64,000 nucleotides of DNA from Gracilaria domingensis. Lineage: Eukaryota; Rhodophyta; Florideophyceae; Gracilariales; Gracilariaceae. Both the position numbers and the translations under genes were made by a program. This document shows positions 1 to 13,658 of this stretch, piece after piece (the first letter of the stretch is position 1; each line of letters starts with the position of its first letter). Where the stretch lies: assembly GCA_022539475.1 (NCBI GenBank), contig VCMS01000070.1:186001-250000 (forward strand), given 5' to 3'. Below the pieces are notes generated by a model, which worked only from the letters and a program-made list of their open reading frames with translations, was not told the DNA's origin and made no database searches.

Positions 1-3000
1 GCTTGACCGTAAATGCAAAATCAAAAGAATCCGCAAATGCATAGATTTATCCACCAAGTACAGAACGTACAACACGCCTGCTCTTATAACTTTTGAAATG
101 TAGAACGTTACAGTTATCATTAGCATCAGCAAAGAGAACAATGAAGCCTAATTGAGAAGTATAGTCATTATTGTTTGCAAATAAAGAGTCGCTATAGACC
201 GGAAGATGAAGTGACTCTAAATCAAGTTTGACGAACTTCAAAGATATATCATCTTTCTTCTGTAGTTCCTTAACAACCTTGTTCATGCGCTTACCATGCT
301 TTTCATTAAACCAGTTTTCATTAACCTGAGCACACTTATTCACATAGAAGGATAGCGATGGATAAGAATAAACCAACCAGGCTAGTTGAGCACGCTTAGA
401 TCTAAATTCATCATAGTTCGATACATCGTTCATTGGGGTTATCTTTCGTAAGAAGTCTCCTTGATTAACTTCGTACTTTCTATTTCCTGTGAGAAGCTGC
501 ATTCCAGCAAACTTAAAATTATCCACAACCCTATCCGTTAATTCAAACGTTTCCAAAGTCTTGTCAGTAATTTTCATAAATTTATCTTCGCCAGTAATTA
601 CGGAATCATCAACATAAGATCCTAATAGACCAGCGAGTTTGTCTTCCATTTTCTTGTAGAAGCAGGAAATATCACCACTTAGAAGATTCATTTTCAAATC
701 ATTTTTCAAGTGGTTCATAATTGTGATATTCCAATAATCGCTCGCATCAGGCAGTCCATAAAGCGGTTTCTTAAGTAAAAGCATTGATTCATTTGAGAGA
801 TTCATTTCCTTAAGAGGACGAAGATATACTTCTCTGGCTAGGTTCTGACTACTTTGAATGTATGCTTGAGTAACGTCATGACTCCAGACTTTCCAACCAA
901 ATGTAGCAGCCAAGGACAGAATAAGACGCACAGTGCTATGCTTAACTGTTGTCGCATTATGCACCAGATAACTTTGGTCCTTATCTGCAAAACCCTGGGC
1001 TACGAGACGTGCTTTGTGAAGTTCTTCACTGGTGCCAGGGTTCTTAATGCAAAGAACAAATCGTGAGCCTATTACATTGGCATCCACTGGAACTTCATTT
1101 TTTGAAACGACTTCCCACGTATTCCGTTTCAGTAGACCAGTAAGTTCTTTCTTTGCTTGCAGAAATTCGTCAGAAGTCTTTCTGGAATCATTCGGTTTTA
1201 ATACTTCAGTAATTAACGTATCATACGTGGGACTGGTGTCTTCGTGTTCCGTGAACTGGGATAGAGAGTAGTTCAGAAGATGTTCAAAGTTGTGAAAAAT
1301 TGGTGGATTTTCGGGAATATAAGGCTCTGCTTGAGTAATACTGTGTTGGACAATCTCGCCTTCTTTCTTTTTCACGAAAAATTGTTTGCCTTGAACATTG
1401 ATTACTTCAAAGGGGCCGGTCCAGCGAGGCATTTCTTTCTGGCGGTAAATGAGTACTTTTCACCAGGTGCAAAATCCTACTTAATAGATTCAGGAAGACG
1501 AGCGTCAAGTGCTCGACGTAAGCGGATATCATTGGAGATGATCTCCATTTCCGAACGTGCAGTGAGTAGAGCTTGCATGCGTTCTTTTTGATCCGGAAGT
1601 TGCGTGTGTATCCCGGGAAAGCGTGGGAGAACGCCAAAAACAAGGAGAGAGGGAACAAGGCCTTCAGGATTCATAGTGTCATTCATTGCTTTGACAGCAG
1701 GGCTAAGAATAACTTCATCGTCTTCAAGATTGGTTTCATGCTTGATCTTAAAATAAATACGACGAAGAGGGTCGTAGTGACGTTCACCAGCCCCAATAGA
1801 GTTATGACTTTCAACGCCGGAGAGCATGAAATCAATACCAAATTCATCCATCTTTTCCTTCCAACGAGGAGAAGTGAAGATAGAGCCCTGATCACACTTG
1901 ATAGAATCAGAATAGCCGTTGTAAGCCGTTGCCCAGCATTGAAGAAAAGTGTCCCATACGTCGTCAACAGACTGACCAGCAAGGAAGCGGGCAGCACTGA
2001 AATGTGTTTGTAAGTCGACGACGTGGAGGACGGCTTTTTTCTCAATAAAGAATAAGTCAAGGGCAAGTTCTTGGTTGAAGACAACACCATGCGGAAAAGA
2101 AACGCGGAAACATTGAGGCTTTGGGGAAAAACGTTGACAAGTTTGACATGCCTTAGTGATTTCAGTAAGGAGATTTTTGGTTTCCTTATTAGCATCGTCA
2201 GGGCGCGCTCGTTTGAGAAGATTGAATAGTTTGTCAACGAAAGGATGATAGAAATGAAGATGAAGTTTCTTCAATTCGGATTTCGTAAAATGTGTCGTGT
2301 ACTCATCCCATCGGAGGTAGATGTGTCCGTTTAGAGGACAGAGTGGCATGCTCCAGCCGTGTTTGCAGACGAGTAAGTTGTCCACGTTGTTCACGTAGAT
2401 CTGTTCACCGTCCATAAAATCCAAACCGAGAAGTAATGGGACATTGCAGGTGATGACATTCACATTGAGTTTGAGAACTCGACCTTGTGGGGCAACTATA
2501 CGAATTGGAACCTTAACCATACTGTTAAAAACAGAATTAACTAGTCGAAAACGGATAGAAGATTTCTTTTTCTTGAGTTTAATACCGTAATTCTGACAAT
2601 AGGTTTGGGTTTGGGGTAATCCAATAACTGTGCGCTGGGCAACTATATCTAAACAACCACCGTTAAACTCAGATGATTCTGTGGCATCCAAGGCAGCCTT
2701 TGAAACTTTAAAGCAATTTAACATACGTTTACATTGCCTTTTAAGTTTATGAGCTATTCCTTTAGGAGCACTCATTAGTTTATTTTGGAGCATACGCCTT
2801 GGAGAAGTGTCATCAGAAAAATCGAGAACGGCTGCAGAAGTATATGCGTCTAAATTAGTATAGAATGTATCTAAATAATTCGTCCCGTAAATGGCAGCAT
2901 TATCGTCGTCCGATTCAGATGCGTTGCTGTCCTGGTCCGATTCCGAGTGTTCCGCATCGTTGAAGAATGTATCAGTATCTTCCAAGTCCGACTGTTGATC

Positions 3001-4552
3001 GATTTGATCACACAACTCATATAGAACGCGTTTCAAGGCCTTACTGCGGTCCCCAAATTTACCAGACTTTTGGTAAAGTTGTACTTTACGAACGGCAATG
3101 GCTAGTGAGTCCATTGGATGTCGGCAATACTTCAGAATGTGTCCCCGTTCGCCACAATTGAAGCATGTTCGATCCTTCCACCGTGGCTTCGCGTTATTAC
3201 GATGTTGCCCGTAGCGAGCTGGTGGAGCCTTAGTCTGGTAAAATGTTGTAGCAGGTTTAGAACTAAATTTACTGGAGCTACCTTTCTTTACAGAATATTC
3301 CTCTTTCTCCCGCTGCATGGAGCATTCTAGCTGAGTGTAGAATTCCTGGTACGACAGGTTCTCTGTGTCCAAACGTGCGATGGGAAGAGTGGCCCAACTG
3401 TGTCCAATAACAGCTTTACGTAAGTAGGCAATTATACTTGCGTCGTTTTGACAGTGTGTAGGGCGTTGAGGAGCGAGCTTGGTAATATCGCTTTCGAGAT
3501 TTTCCAATGCCTTGGTGTCCTCCTTACTGTCAGTGACATACTTGTCAAAACGAATGCTGTTTAGCTGGTTCTCAGTACGTTTCTGGCTGCAGTGGAATTA
3601 TATTGTGATTCCATCATTTCATTAGCAAGACTAATGTTCTCTGCATGACCAACGATTTTCTGAAAGAAGTAGCGTTTAGCCTTATCGTGCAGAACGTGGT
3701 GCATATATTGCAATTGCTTATCGGGAGGTACGTTGTAATCTGCTAAGGCTAATTTGTACTCCTTGAAGAACTCGTTCCAACTTTCACCTAAGGCACCCGA
3801 GAACTTTTTCGGGTCATCCTTAAATCTCATCGAAATATTGTGCGCAATTTTCGAAGGATCGGGGGGACGTTCACTAGAATTACTTGGGGTGTTGTTCGTT
3901 TCAATACGAATATCTCCGGGATTGTTGTTTGGAGGATCAACAAGGGAGAAACGTAGAGGAGGAGAAGGATTCTCGCGAACAGGGGTGGGTTGTGTTGGGT
4001 TGTTTGAAGCGTTGGAAGTGGCGGAACGCTGAGTGTATTGGATGTTCCTATCCGCCACTGCACGATCTTCAGGTGTAACGTATATCGTGTGAGACAAACG
4101 AAACATAGTACGCTGCGAAGGATGATCAGCCAATTGACCTCCAAGTTTGATGATAAATCTCGACAAAGCACTCATTAAAGCAATATTTGACGCTATTGGT
4201 TGGCCAAATAGAACATGAGGGGGAAAATCGGCACGAATTAACTCGATAAGTTGGGTCCCTGTAAGATCATCAACATCCTCTTGATATGACCTTACAATAT
4301 TGCATAACTCTTTCTGAGAATCGTTTGAAACTACAAGTTTTGCTGCAAAACGTCTTGTAGTCTCAGGAGCAGCAGAATGACTTGGTGGAGTCCCAGGATT
4401 ATTCTCCGAGTTTGCCGGTTAAGGAAACGGAGAACGGTGTGGCGTGAGGGGATTCTTAGCATTGTTCTGTGACTGAGAACGGGTAATTAGCGGGGGTATT
4501 TCTTCGAAAAATTTTCTAAAAATCTCAATATTGTAAATTCAAAAAGACCTTC
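1..4552 (-). mobile_element. Ty1/copia retrotransposon fossil (gag-pol), continues past the left edge
   Basis: A minus-strand copia-type element. Read right to left it carries a gag-like region (about 4.4-3.5 kb), a CCHC zinc knuckle of form CFNCGERGHILKYC (about 3.15 kb), a protease-like stretch with LLGLDFMDG, and an integrase core with the H/C zinc-binding N-terminus (about 2.25-1.6 kb). These are followed by a copia reverse transcriptase (about 1.3-0.5 kb) with KARLVAQGF, PLYGLPD and the YVDD active-site box, and the start of RNase H (VVRSVLGG) at the window edge. This gag-protease-integrase-RT order defines copia. It is broken, with several breaks. The 3' LTR lies outside the window and the 5' LTR was not found. 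The giant gypsy element at 4553-26055 seems to have inserted in its leader, so the DNA from 26056 is probably its continuation (inference). Confidence 0.85.
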
Positions 4553-5554
4553 TGTGGAGCAAACACGATCCGGTAATCGGCGCAAGATGCATCTCATAAT
4601 GAGCACTAACCCCCTTGGGTGACGTGGCGCACACTATGAATGGCACCCCCATTTTTTGGTTAATTTTTGGAAGAAGTTTCAGGAACCTCTGCGGGTAGAT
4701 GTGGGAATTGGTTCTCGGACACGAGCGGTTGCTGGACTTCGTAGTCGACGTGTGTTGTAGATACTCAAGGTGTACCCGCCGGGGTTGTGCGTGGGAACCC
4801 TGACACTGGGTTATACACGTGTTCGAACCTCGAGAGGTACACACCACAACTGTAGTTAGTAATAGCTTAATTCTTGGTAGATTCCTATATAGGCTCGGGC
4901 CATCCCGCCCTGGAGACCACCAAGTAAACCCACCTGAGTCGCGTCCTATCTCCCAGGACCGGGCTATAGATATTGTTGCCTACGTAGGTTCACTACTCCT
5001 CGCTGAGGGTAACCACGACTGGTCTCGACATATCTACCCCTCAGGGTCCTTACGAAAGCCTACGCTTGCACCTACTGTTGGTTTCTTGCTATTGTTCCGA
5101 TATCGGCTAACGTCGAGCGTCTTGGCCAAGGAGTGGCGTCGCTCTGGACACAGTCGCCTGGTTTAGGTACCGCTTCCGCCCCCGTACGGGTATACTTTGG
5201 CCCCACTTTGGTACATTCTGTTGGCACCACTGCGTGGTCGTCGCACCGCTGTCGGCCCTGTTTCCGCCGGTTGGCACGGGCCGTAGCTCCGCTCCGTGGT
5301 CGGTTTCTGTGTACACCGTCCACACGGTTGACTGTTCGTGATCCCATCTCTTGGGCTCTATCTCGTCACCCACTTGGGCTCCACTCCTTTCTCGGTTTCA
5401 CCTCTGTAGGAATAGCCAGTCACCGTCTCCGGTCTTACACTCGGCTTGCTTCTCGCTTGAGCACGGACAGAGGGCTGTGTGGCTGAGACTGCCCATATAG
5501 GGAGCAGAACTCGAACATCCTGTAGATCATCCCCATTTCTGGGTTTGCTCTACA
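4553..5554 (+). repeat. 5' LTR of the giant gypsy element
   Basis: 1002 bp, beginning TGTGGAGCAAAC and ending GTTTGCTCTACA, so the two ends form a short inverted repeat with the usual TG/CA. A TATA-like box TATATAGG lies at 4886-4893 and probably sets the start of R. Preceded by the 5-bp duplication CCTTC (4548-4552). The same LTR recurs at 25054-26055, and a diverged relative lies at 58825-59773. Confidence 0.93.
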
Positions 5555-5556
5555 TC

Positions 5557-5572
5557 TGGTCTCCCGACCTAG
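5557..5572 (+). promoter_or_regulatory. Primer-binding-site candidate of the giant gypsy element
   Basis: TGGTCTCCCGACC begins 2 bp after the 5' LTR. TGG complements the CCA end of a tRNA and the position is typical for gypsy elements. The tRNA is not identified. Confidence 0.5.
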
Positions 5573-5765
5573 AAAGATGTGAATTCAGGAGGTGCTCTAA
5601 CGAGTTTAGAAGCTTGATCGATTGGATTGCCCCCTCGGGAGATTGTACTCTAGTGCCCTCACCCCCTGGGTTCACTGGAAACAGTTTCTCGATCTACCCC
5701 GCGTATCGGTGATCTGGTGGACTTTGGTAACCGATCTTACTGGTTGTTGATCGGTAATCTGCAGT

Positions 5766-7900
5766 ATGCCGATATCAACTCGGACCTCCAGGGCTCGCTC
5801 CGTCAACTCGGCTAGCTCCGTTCCCACGGCTGCTTTCCGCGTACAGGCGCCTGCCCCGGAGGGAGATCCTAACCCAGAACTCACTCGATCCCGAGAAGCA
5901 ACCCCGTCGGGTGAAATACCCCAAGAGGCTGTTGTCCCCATGACCCCCCGAGCGGCAACACCGCCACCGGTAGTGGAGACACCGTATTCAGCCCCTTTGG
6001 GAGCACAGACCGCGCTGGCGATACGAAGTCTAAGAGCCAGGATGGACAATGCTGACATTGCCCATAGGGACCTCAAAGAGGGCGTGGAGGATCTTAGACA
6101 GACTTTGGAACACGCCCAAGTTAGGGAAGTCTCAAGAGATATTCGCCTTCTGAGGCAGGAAATGAATTTCTTCATAGAAAGTTTTGGGACCCCGCAGCTT
6201 TTTGTTGACGACTACCGACAAACGGTTCAAGAATCTCGCATCGAGCGGCAACGATTACAAGCTAGGTTGGACAATCTGGAAGCAATTATCCGAATGGATG
6301 AAGATTTAGGAGCCGCGGAACGGAATAAATCCGAATCGGAACCATCGGTACGGCGTTCCGGTAAGCAGAGTCGCCGGAAGCCTAAGAAGGAGTCGCGCCA
6401 TTACTCGGATTCATCTGATTCTGACTCCGACAGTAGCTCGGATAGCTCGTCGTCCTCGTCATCTTCCGATTCCTCGGCTAGTGACTATCATAAGAGTTCC
6501 CGTTCTACTCGGTCCAGGGCTACTCATTCCACTGTTGGAGCTATTCGCACCCGCAAAAAGGGAAAGAGCCACCCTGGCCTGAAGGAGATCAAACCAACGA
6601 ATCCGTTGTATCGGAAGTTGCTTTCGCACCATTGTTATCGGTTGCAGAACACTGCGTCGTCAAGGACCTCTAGAGGCACTGGAAAAGTTAGGGACTACAT
6701 CCGTAGACTCGGCGTTACACTAAACAAGAAAGAGTTTACAGGAGAGGACCCAATCATGGTGCTAGATTTTCTCGCGAGGTATGTTCAAGAAGCGGATATC
6801 CTCGGTATGAGTGAGGGAAAGGCGTTTATAACCCTCCCGTATTTCCTAAAAGGATTGGCAGAAGATCAGTTCAACTCCGCACGCGGATCCTCGACAGCCC
6901 CTGATGAGGGTGGAGTCACTTGTTGGCCCGAAGCGGTTCATTACCTTCTCAGGTCATACGCCACTGGTCAGGTTATCCAAAAGGCTACCACAGCCATGAG
7001 GGAGACGAAACAACGCCCGGATGAAGACGAAACGGCTTATTCAACGCGCCTGAATAAGGCCTTTCACCGTTGCGGTAATGTACATCCTTCTCAGGAGAGA
7101 TGCTCCATATTTGTTGATGGATTGGATCCCGCAATCAGGGCACTTGTCGCCCGACATAGGGAAGAAAAGAGGCGAGTTTCCTACCTAGAGCTCATATAGT
7201 ACGCCCAGGCAGAAGGGGACACAATCCGTGCACGGAGCTCTTCTCGATCTAAACCCCGAAGGGTCCTCTTCGCCGAGAAGTCGGATTCTTCACTATCCCG
7301 TAGCCGTGGGAATCACTTCAGTATTGGCCACGATAACGTGAACCTCGTAGGTACTGAACTTGAGTCGATTGGCACATCGGACCTTCCCTCGACATCGGCG
7401 CCGTCTTCGGACACTGACCCGGCGTTATACGCTCAAGGAAGCCGAGTTCCGGCAGCTCCGATACCCTTTTCGGGTGGCAACATGAGGTTCAATCGCCTTA
7501 GATGGAGGGATACTGCTCCGCAAGGTCGTACGGACTTTCGTTCGCACGATAACCCGACTCCGGTGATCTGTTACGAGTGTCACCAATTTGGTCATATCTC
7601 AACACAGTGCACGTTCCTTCAGCGGGAGAGGTCAAAATTTATCGCTCAGTATGAGTCGCTCTCACCAGAGAATCAGGCTCGTGTTCCGAGAACATCTATG
7701 AAGTGGCCAAGTTTACATCGACCCTTTATCAGGGAAATGGAGGAACCAACGTTGGTGTTAATCATACATCGGCCCAACCTTTGGTGGAACGAAGCATACC
7801 CGCGAACGGGAATCAACTCGATGCCCAGGACGGGAATCGCCCGCAACAGGCGGTACCTGCTTCGAAAAACTAATCTCGGGAGTCTCCTCGGTGGGAGGGA
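5766..7900 (+). other. gag region of the giant gypsy element
   Basis: The first open stretch after the leader starts with ATG at 5766. It codes for a Pro/Arg-rich N-terminus, a helical segment, a basic and Ser/Asp-rich stretch (about 6.35-6.50 kb), a capsid-like domain of Ty3 type (about 6.7-7.2 kb), and a CCHC knuckle (CYECHQFGHISTQC, about 7.57-7.61 kb). Knuckle and position mark it as gag. It is treated here as part of a broken element. Confidence 0.8.
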
Positions 7901-10900
7901 CGTCTTCTGAGCCGAATGTGAAGACGCCCAAAGCGCCTTCGCTTCACTCCCCGGTCGTTAGAATCCTTACGAGGACGATGGCTGCCACAGACGTGGATTC
8001 AAAACACTGTAGTGTTTTATGTCGCCCGTGGATACGGTCCCGCAACCTCCGTATCCCGGATCAAACCCTTGTCATGGCGAAAAGAAATTACAAGGTGTAT
8101 GCCGATCTCGGCCTTTCCGCCCAATTTATGGTTCGTCAACTCGCGGTCCTTGACACAGGCGCCGCCCCCAACTTAATCCATCGGAGTCTAATACCGCCCG
8201 CACTTCGGGAACCAATTCGTTTTGGTCCAGCATTGGATATCGCCGATGCGAAGAATAATCCGATTCGAACGGCAGGCTACATAGCTCTCTTGGTGAGATT
8301 AGGAACCTGTTTGGTTAAAATCGACTTTTTCGCCTGCGACTCAATAGCAGCTCCGATCATTCTCGGCTGTGACTTTTGCGACCGCTTCGTGGAAGCAATC
8401 CGTCCGCGGAAACGAGAGGTGGAGATGGCGGATGGTTCCGTGCTGCCGATTGTTCGGAGACCTCTCAGAGCTGCTACGCAGAAACATGTCCCGTTACCGG
8501 TCGCCCAAAAAGCAGCCAAAGATGACATGGAGTCTACGAAGTTACGCGTCCTCAAAACCGTACCACTTCCGCCTGAGTCTCAGGTATGGGTTGGTATTAC
8601 CACCAAGCACTATGGTCTTCATATTGTACAACCGTTGCCGGCTCTCTATGAACAGCGCCAAATAGCCTTGGCTAATGGAGTCGTTATGATTCAACCGAAT
8701 GAACCTTTCAAGGTAATGATCGCCAATTTTGGCAGAACCACCCAGTGGTTAGTCAAGAACCAAGTTGTGGGCTCGGTGCTACTGCACCCTGCAACGGTGA
8801 TCCCTACTAAGATCCCCATTGGGACGGTTCTAGGAGTATCTGACCCTAAGGAGGGGGAGGAGACTGTTGATTCGCAGGAGTTAGTCGCTACCGAGGTCAC
8901 CGAAGAATCGGGTTCAGATAATCCGAAACCTTCAGAGGTCAAGCCTGTGCCGCCTGGCAGTGAACAGACGGATCCTGTTGAGGAGTTAATGAAGCTCAAT
9001 CTGGAGCATGTGCCTGAATCTCATCGGCAGAGGCTTCGCGGGATGTTGCGCGAGTTTACGCCCATGTGGGATGGAACTCTGGGAACTATCAATATCACGG
9101 AACATTGCATTGATCTACTTCCGAATACTCGGCCCATTTCTCAGCACCCTTACAGGGCAGGACCGAAGGCTCGGGAAGAAGAGAAAGCTCAAGTGGAGAA
9201 GATGCTGCGCGCTGGCGTCATCGAACCCGCCCAATCCTTGTGGGAATCACCAGTAGTGCTGGTTCCGAAACCAGATGGCTCTTGAAGATTCTGTATCGAC
9301 TACCGAAAGTTAAATACGGTCACTGTGAAGGATGTATATCCGATACCACGGATGGATGAATATATCGATTCTCTAGGGAGCGCTAATGTATTCACCACCC
9401 TGGATGCTAATTGGGAATATTGGCAGGTGCCCATCAGGGAAACAGACAAGGACAAGACAGCATTTGTATGCCACCAAGGTCTGCACCGTTTTCGGAGAAT
9501 GCCCTTTGGGTTAACCAATACCCCCGCAGCGTTCCAACGAGCGGTGGATATCCTCATCGCAAGGTTTAAATGGACCACATGCTTGGTGTACCTAGACGAC
9601 ATTGTCGTGTTCTCCAACAATCTGGATGACCATCTAGCCCACGTAAGGGATGTTATGCGAGTACTGCATGACGCAGGAGTAACGTTGAAACTCCAGAAGT
9701 GTGAGTTCTTCACCGAATCGGTTAAATACCTGGGACATATTGTCCGCCCCGGAAAACTGTCAATCGATGACGTACGGGTCAAATCCTTGAAGGAAGCGAA
9801 GCACCCGACCACTCAGACGGAGTTACCATCCTTTTTAGGCTTATGTAACGTGTATCGGCGATTTGTTCCGAGCTTTGCGGACATAGCGTCACCGCTGAAC
9901 AAACTCCTAACGAAAAGACAGCCAGTCGACTTAGAGCCCTTTGGGGATGCAGAAGCGTCCGCCTTCGCGGCATTGGTTGATGCAGTAACCTCTCCGCCAA
10001 TCTTGGCCTTACCGAAGCCCGGGTTGCCGTATGAAGTTGACACGGATGCCAGAGCGAACCAGGTTGGTTGTGCGTTGTTTCAGACCGACGAGAACGGTGA
10101 ACGACACGCCATCGGGTACAGGTCAAGGTCACTGAACGTGCACGAAAGGAACTACTCGGTTTCCGAGAAGGAATGCCTCGCAGTAGTGTGGGCCTTGTCC
10201 ACACTCAGGCCCTACTTAATGGGAACCCATTTCCGGGTGCATACTGATCATGCGTGCCTGCGTTGGCTCATGGAAATCACCGAACCTTCCGGACGTCTGA
10301 TGCGCTGGAGACTCCCATTGTCGGAATTCGACTTTGAAGTAGTCTATAAGAAAGGCTCCCTTAACTTACAGGCGGACGCCTTATCCCGTCTGGTTATATT
10401 AGCAGAAGCAGAGCCTACGGAGGACACTGATATAACATGTTTTATGGTTGGAAACCTGGAAGGAGAAACTGAGATCCTATCGGATGATGTGTGTGATGAT
10501 ATACTCGCCACGCAAACGGTCGAACCGACACCCGGTTCATTTATACCCATTACTCCAGAGAGGATGATAAGGGAACAGCAAACGGACCCTTTTTGCACCC
10601 AGGTGCGAGCCCGTTTCAACCGTGGATACAGAATACCTTTTGAGGTTAATGATCAAGGATACCTCGTGAAGATGGTGGAATCTCGACCACAGGTGGTAGT
10701 ACCACACTCGCTGCAGAGTCCTGTACTTCACTTGTCACACTACGTGAAGTTAGGAGCCCATCCGGGAGGTCGAAAGCTGTATCTCACCTTGCGAAGGGAC
10801 TTCTATTGGCCCGCTATGGCGTTTGATTGCTACGCGGTTCGTCGCTCCTGTCAGAACTGCGCCAAGAATGACATTAAACTCCGTAAGTACTCGAAGGAGT

Positions 10901-11670
10901 TGAAGCTATTCCCTGCGCGGGCACCACTTGAATTCGTCGCCATCGACATCTTGGGAGAACTCATCAAGACCCCCAGGGGTAATCAATATCTGTTGGTCAT
11001 AACCGACAGATTCTCCAAGTTGGTCAGGACAGTTCCGCTTAAACGGATCACGCTGCTGCAGTGGCACAAGCCTTTGTGACACACTGGGTGTTTGTCTATG
11101 GACCACCTGTACAGCTACTATCCGATAACGGCTCACAATTCACATCTAAGTTCTTTCAAGACGTGTGCCGGATCCTGGATATAAGGAACTTGTTTGTAAC
11201 TACATATCATCCCCAGGCGAATGGGCAGGTGGAAAGATTTAACCGAACTATACTCGGGACTTTGAGATCCTATATCGCGGATCACCCCAAAACTTGGGAC
11301 CTGTATACAGACGCAATAACCTACGCGTACAACACCCAGGTCCATAGGGTAACGTCATTATCACCATTCCAGTTGGTACTTTCGCGAATACCGCCACCAC
11401 TGGCAATCGAACCGCAGCCAACATTGGATACGTTCCCCTCACCGAGTATGTATCGGGAAGCATGGAAAAAATGGCATACCAAGTTGGTACCTGTCGCTCG
11501 GCGCTCAATGGAGAAAGCGCAGCTATCCTACAAACGGCACTTCGATAGCCGAATTTGGAGACCGTTGCCTCAATTGAGACAAGGAGACCACGTGTTCCTC
11601 CGTAAGGAGTACTACCTCCTGGAAAGGAACGGCGCCACAAGTTGTCGACAATCGCGAGTGGACTCTACCG
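7900..11670 (+). other. pol region of the giant gypsy element: protease, RT, RNase H, integrase
   Basis: The aspartic protease shows DTGAAPNLI (about 8.15 kb). The RT shows FTTLDANWEYWQVP, a LPFGL-like RMPFGLTNTPAAFQ and the YLDDIVVFS catalytic box (about 9.4-9.6 kb). RNase H has the tether-type ALPKPGLPYEVDTDA and TDHACLRWL (about 10.0-10.25 kb). Integrase has an HHCC-type zinc region (about 10.7-10.87 kb) and a core with DNGSQFTS and HPQANGQVERFN (about 11.1-11.25 kb). RT before integrase identifies Ty3/gypsy. Part of a broken element. Confidence 0.88.
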
Positions 11671-13044
11671 AGTAGTTTCCCTACAGGGCAACACCGTCGT
11701 ACTGGACATTAACAACCAGCACGAACGGGTCTCCCGCGATCGCGTCTACCGCGCCCCGAGTCCTCTCCAGGAAGTCATCTCAACACCGGTACCCGGGAAC
11801 CCTGAAGCTGCTACGCAGTATGGCGCCGCACACTCGGAGAACACTGTTCACCGACCTTCCGTTCCTCCTCACCCGCAGCGCGGTCTTTTTGACCTACCTG
11901 AAGTCTCAGAGGCACTCAAAGGTAACCCTACCCTCTCTTGGGCTACTCCTACCGACTCAATTAGAGTTCACCCACCGCACTCGGTTATCTCTGACGCTGA
12001 CGTATCGCACCCTAAGAAGGGGGAGGAAGCTGGAAATGGCTCTCGTATGTCGGCCGCTCCGGCATCGTCAGCACCCAACCGAGGCGCAAGGTCACCGACA
12101 GGGATAGAAGCCCAAGCTGGGAGTCGGAACGCTAAGGCGACAACCCGCACAGTAATCGCCGACCCGGCAAGAACCACCGCCAGTACGGAAGGAAGAACCC
12201 AGGGAGGGGAGGAAGCAGCTCAGGTTAGCAAGCCCGTTGGGGATCCGTCCAAACCCATGGATTGCAGCGCAACGCGCCAGCGTAATGCGCAAAGTTCCGA
12301 GAGAACGGCGAAAGCAGTCTCAGCGGACGCGCTCATGGGGTAAACGGTTAAGAATCCCAAAGGGAGCGGCCTGTAGCAAGCAAATGAAGCTGGAGACACT
12401 GGAAGTTGAAGCCGGAAAGCCCGAAGAAGAAGGCAGAAGTAACCCCATAGGGCAAGCATGAAGCACACAAGACTGCAAGTGCGGCGCCCGAAATAACGGT
12501 GTAAAATCAACGTCCGTGGCGTGCATGCGCCCAGGCGGGAGATAGGAGATTGGTAACCGTAATCACGTGCCGTGGCGAGCGCCTGGCACGTGCCACCCCG
12601 TGGCCGTTCACTGGTGTCAGGCAATGTGTTGAACCGTTTTCGGTACGTGTGACGCACGCGCCCTCACGCCCAGCCAATGAAGATGGATGGCAACGCGCCG
12701 TGGCCCGGCAATCCGCCACCCTGCTCAATGAGCGTGTTTCCAAACTTCTCCGTCACAACGGCTGCTCCCCGTCGAAGACGACACTACACTCGAATTCGAG
12801 ACGCGACCGTTAGTCGGCCTGTCGCCCTTCGGGCAAGAGACGCGAAAAGCCGAACTCCGGATACAACGAGGTTTCAGTGGAGACCACTCCAGAAGAAAGC
12901 GGACGCCGAATTCGGAAGTTACCGCATCTCCGTCACAACGGCAGTTGCCATCGTGGTGACCTCACGCCGCGTCTCCGAGATCGGATTGTACCTGAGTATC
13001 CCCTTGTACTCATCGGAGTGAAAGCCGACACGAGCCCGATGGCG

Positions 13045-13287
13045 GGAAGAACCGAAGCGATGTCCGAAGACGAAAAGGACCTTTTCGAGTTCGTCATCGA
13101 CCGCATCGTGAAGCACGACTATGCCCACGACGAGACGCTACTCTACCGAGTCCGTTGGTACGGCTACCCCCCAGCGGACGACACATGGGAGCCTATTGAG
13201 CACCTTCCGAAGTTGAAGGTAATCTCATACCACCGCCGGACCCGGACGGAACTCCCCACAACCATGGACAATGCTCAGGTGGGCTAG
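13045..13287 (+). other. Chromodomain at the 3' end of the gypsy pol region
   Basis: The translated stretch FEFVIDRIVKHDY, then LYRVRWYGYPPADDTWEP and a following IEHLP helix, is a clear chromodomain: aromatic-cage residues, the W-x-G-Y turn and the DDTWEP signature. Chromodomains are the hallmark of the chromovirus branch of Ty3/gypsy and direct integration toward particular histone marks. It lies about 1.4 kb after the integrase core, separated by a Pro/Ser/Thr/Glu-rich region that looks unconstrained. Confidence 0.8.
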
Positions 13288-13658
13288 GCCGTCATCGAGA
13301 GACTACTGTGGTGAGCGTCACCGCTCCGCGGTTAGTTGGAAAGGACTCTGAGGAGTATAGCAGAAGGAGCTCCTCTATGTATATTAGGAGAGAAGAACTG
13401 TAACACCGAACTGTCGGTTCAGTACCGTCACACGGTGTTGCCACGAAGTAGAAGTGGAAGAAGATCTAAGAAGCGCCACGTATGGCTAAGAAGTATCCTG
13501 GAAAGGAAGCGAAGATGAAGATGAAGCTCGCAGTCGAGAAGATGAAGATGAAGAAGCCTCACAGAGGACTAGCAGAAGGAAGGTACCCCTAATGGGTTTG
13601 ATTTACTCGAAGAAGTCGCAAGCTACAGCGGAAGCCACCGCTACTCGGTGTGATCCCG
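13288..13658. other. Gypsy 3' untranslated spacer, no gene seen
   Basis: After the chromodomain this stretch contains purine-rich GAAGATGAAGATGAAG-type runs (about 13.50-13.56 kb) and no convincing coding frame. Confidence 0.5.

Noticed and set aside
5072-5486. Open frames in both LTRs of the giant gypsy element
   Set aside because: They recur identically in both LTRs because the LTRs are duplicates, and show no protein signature.
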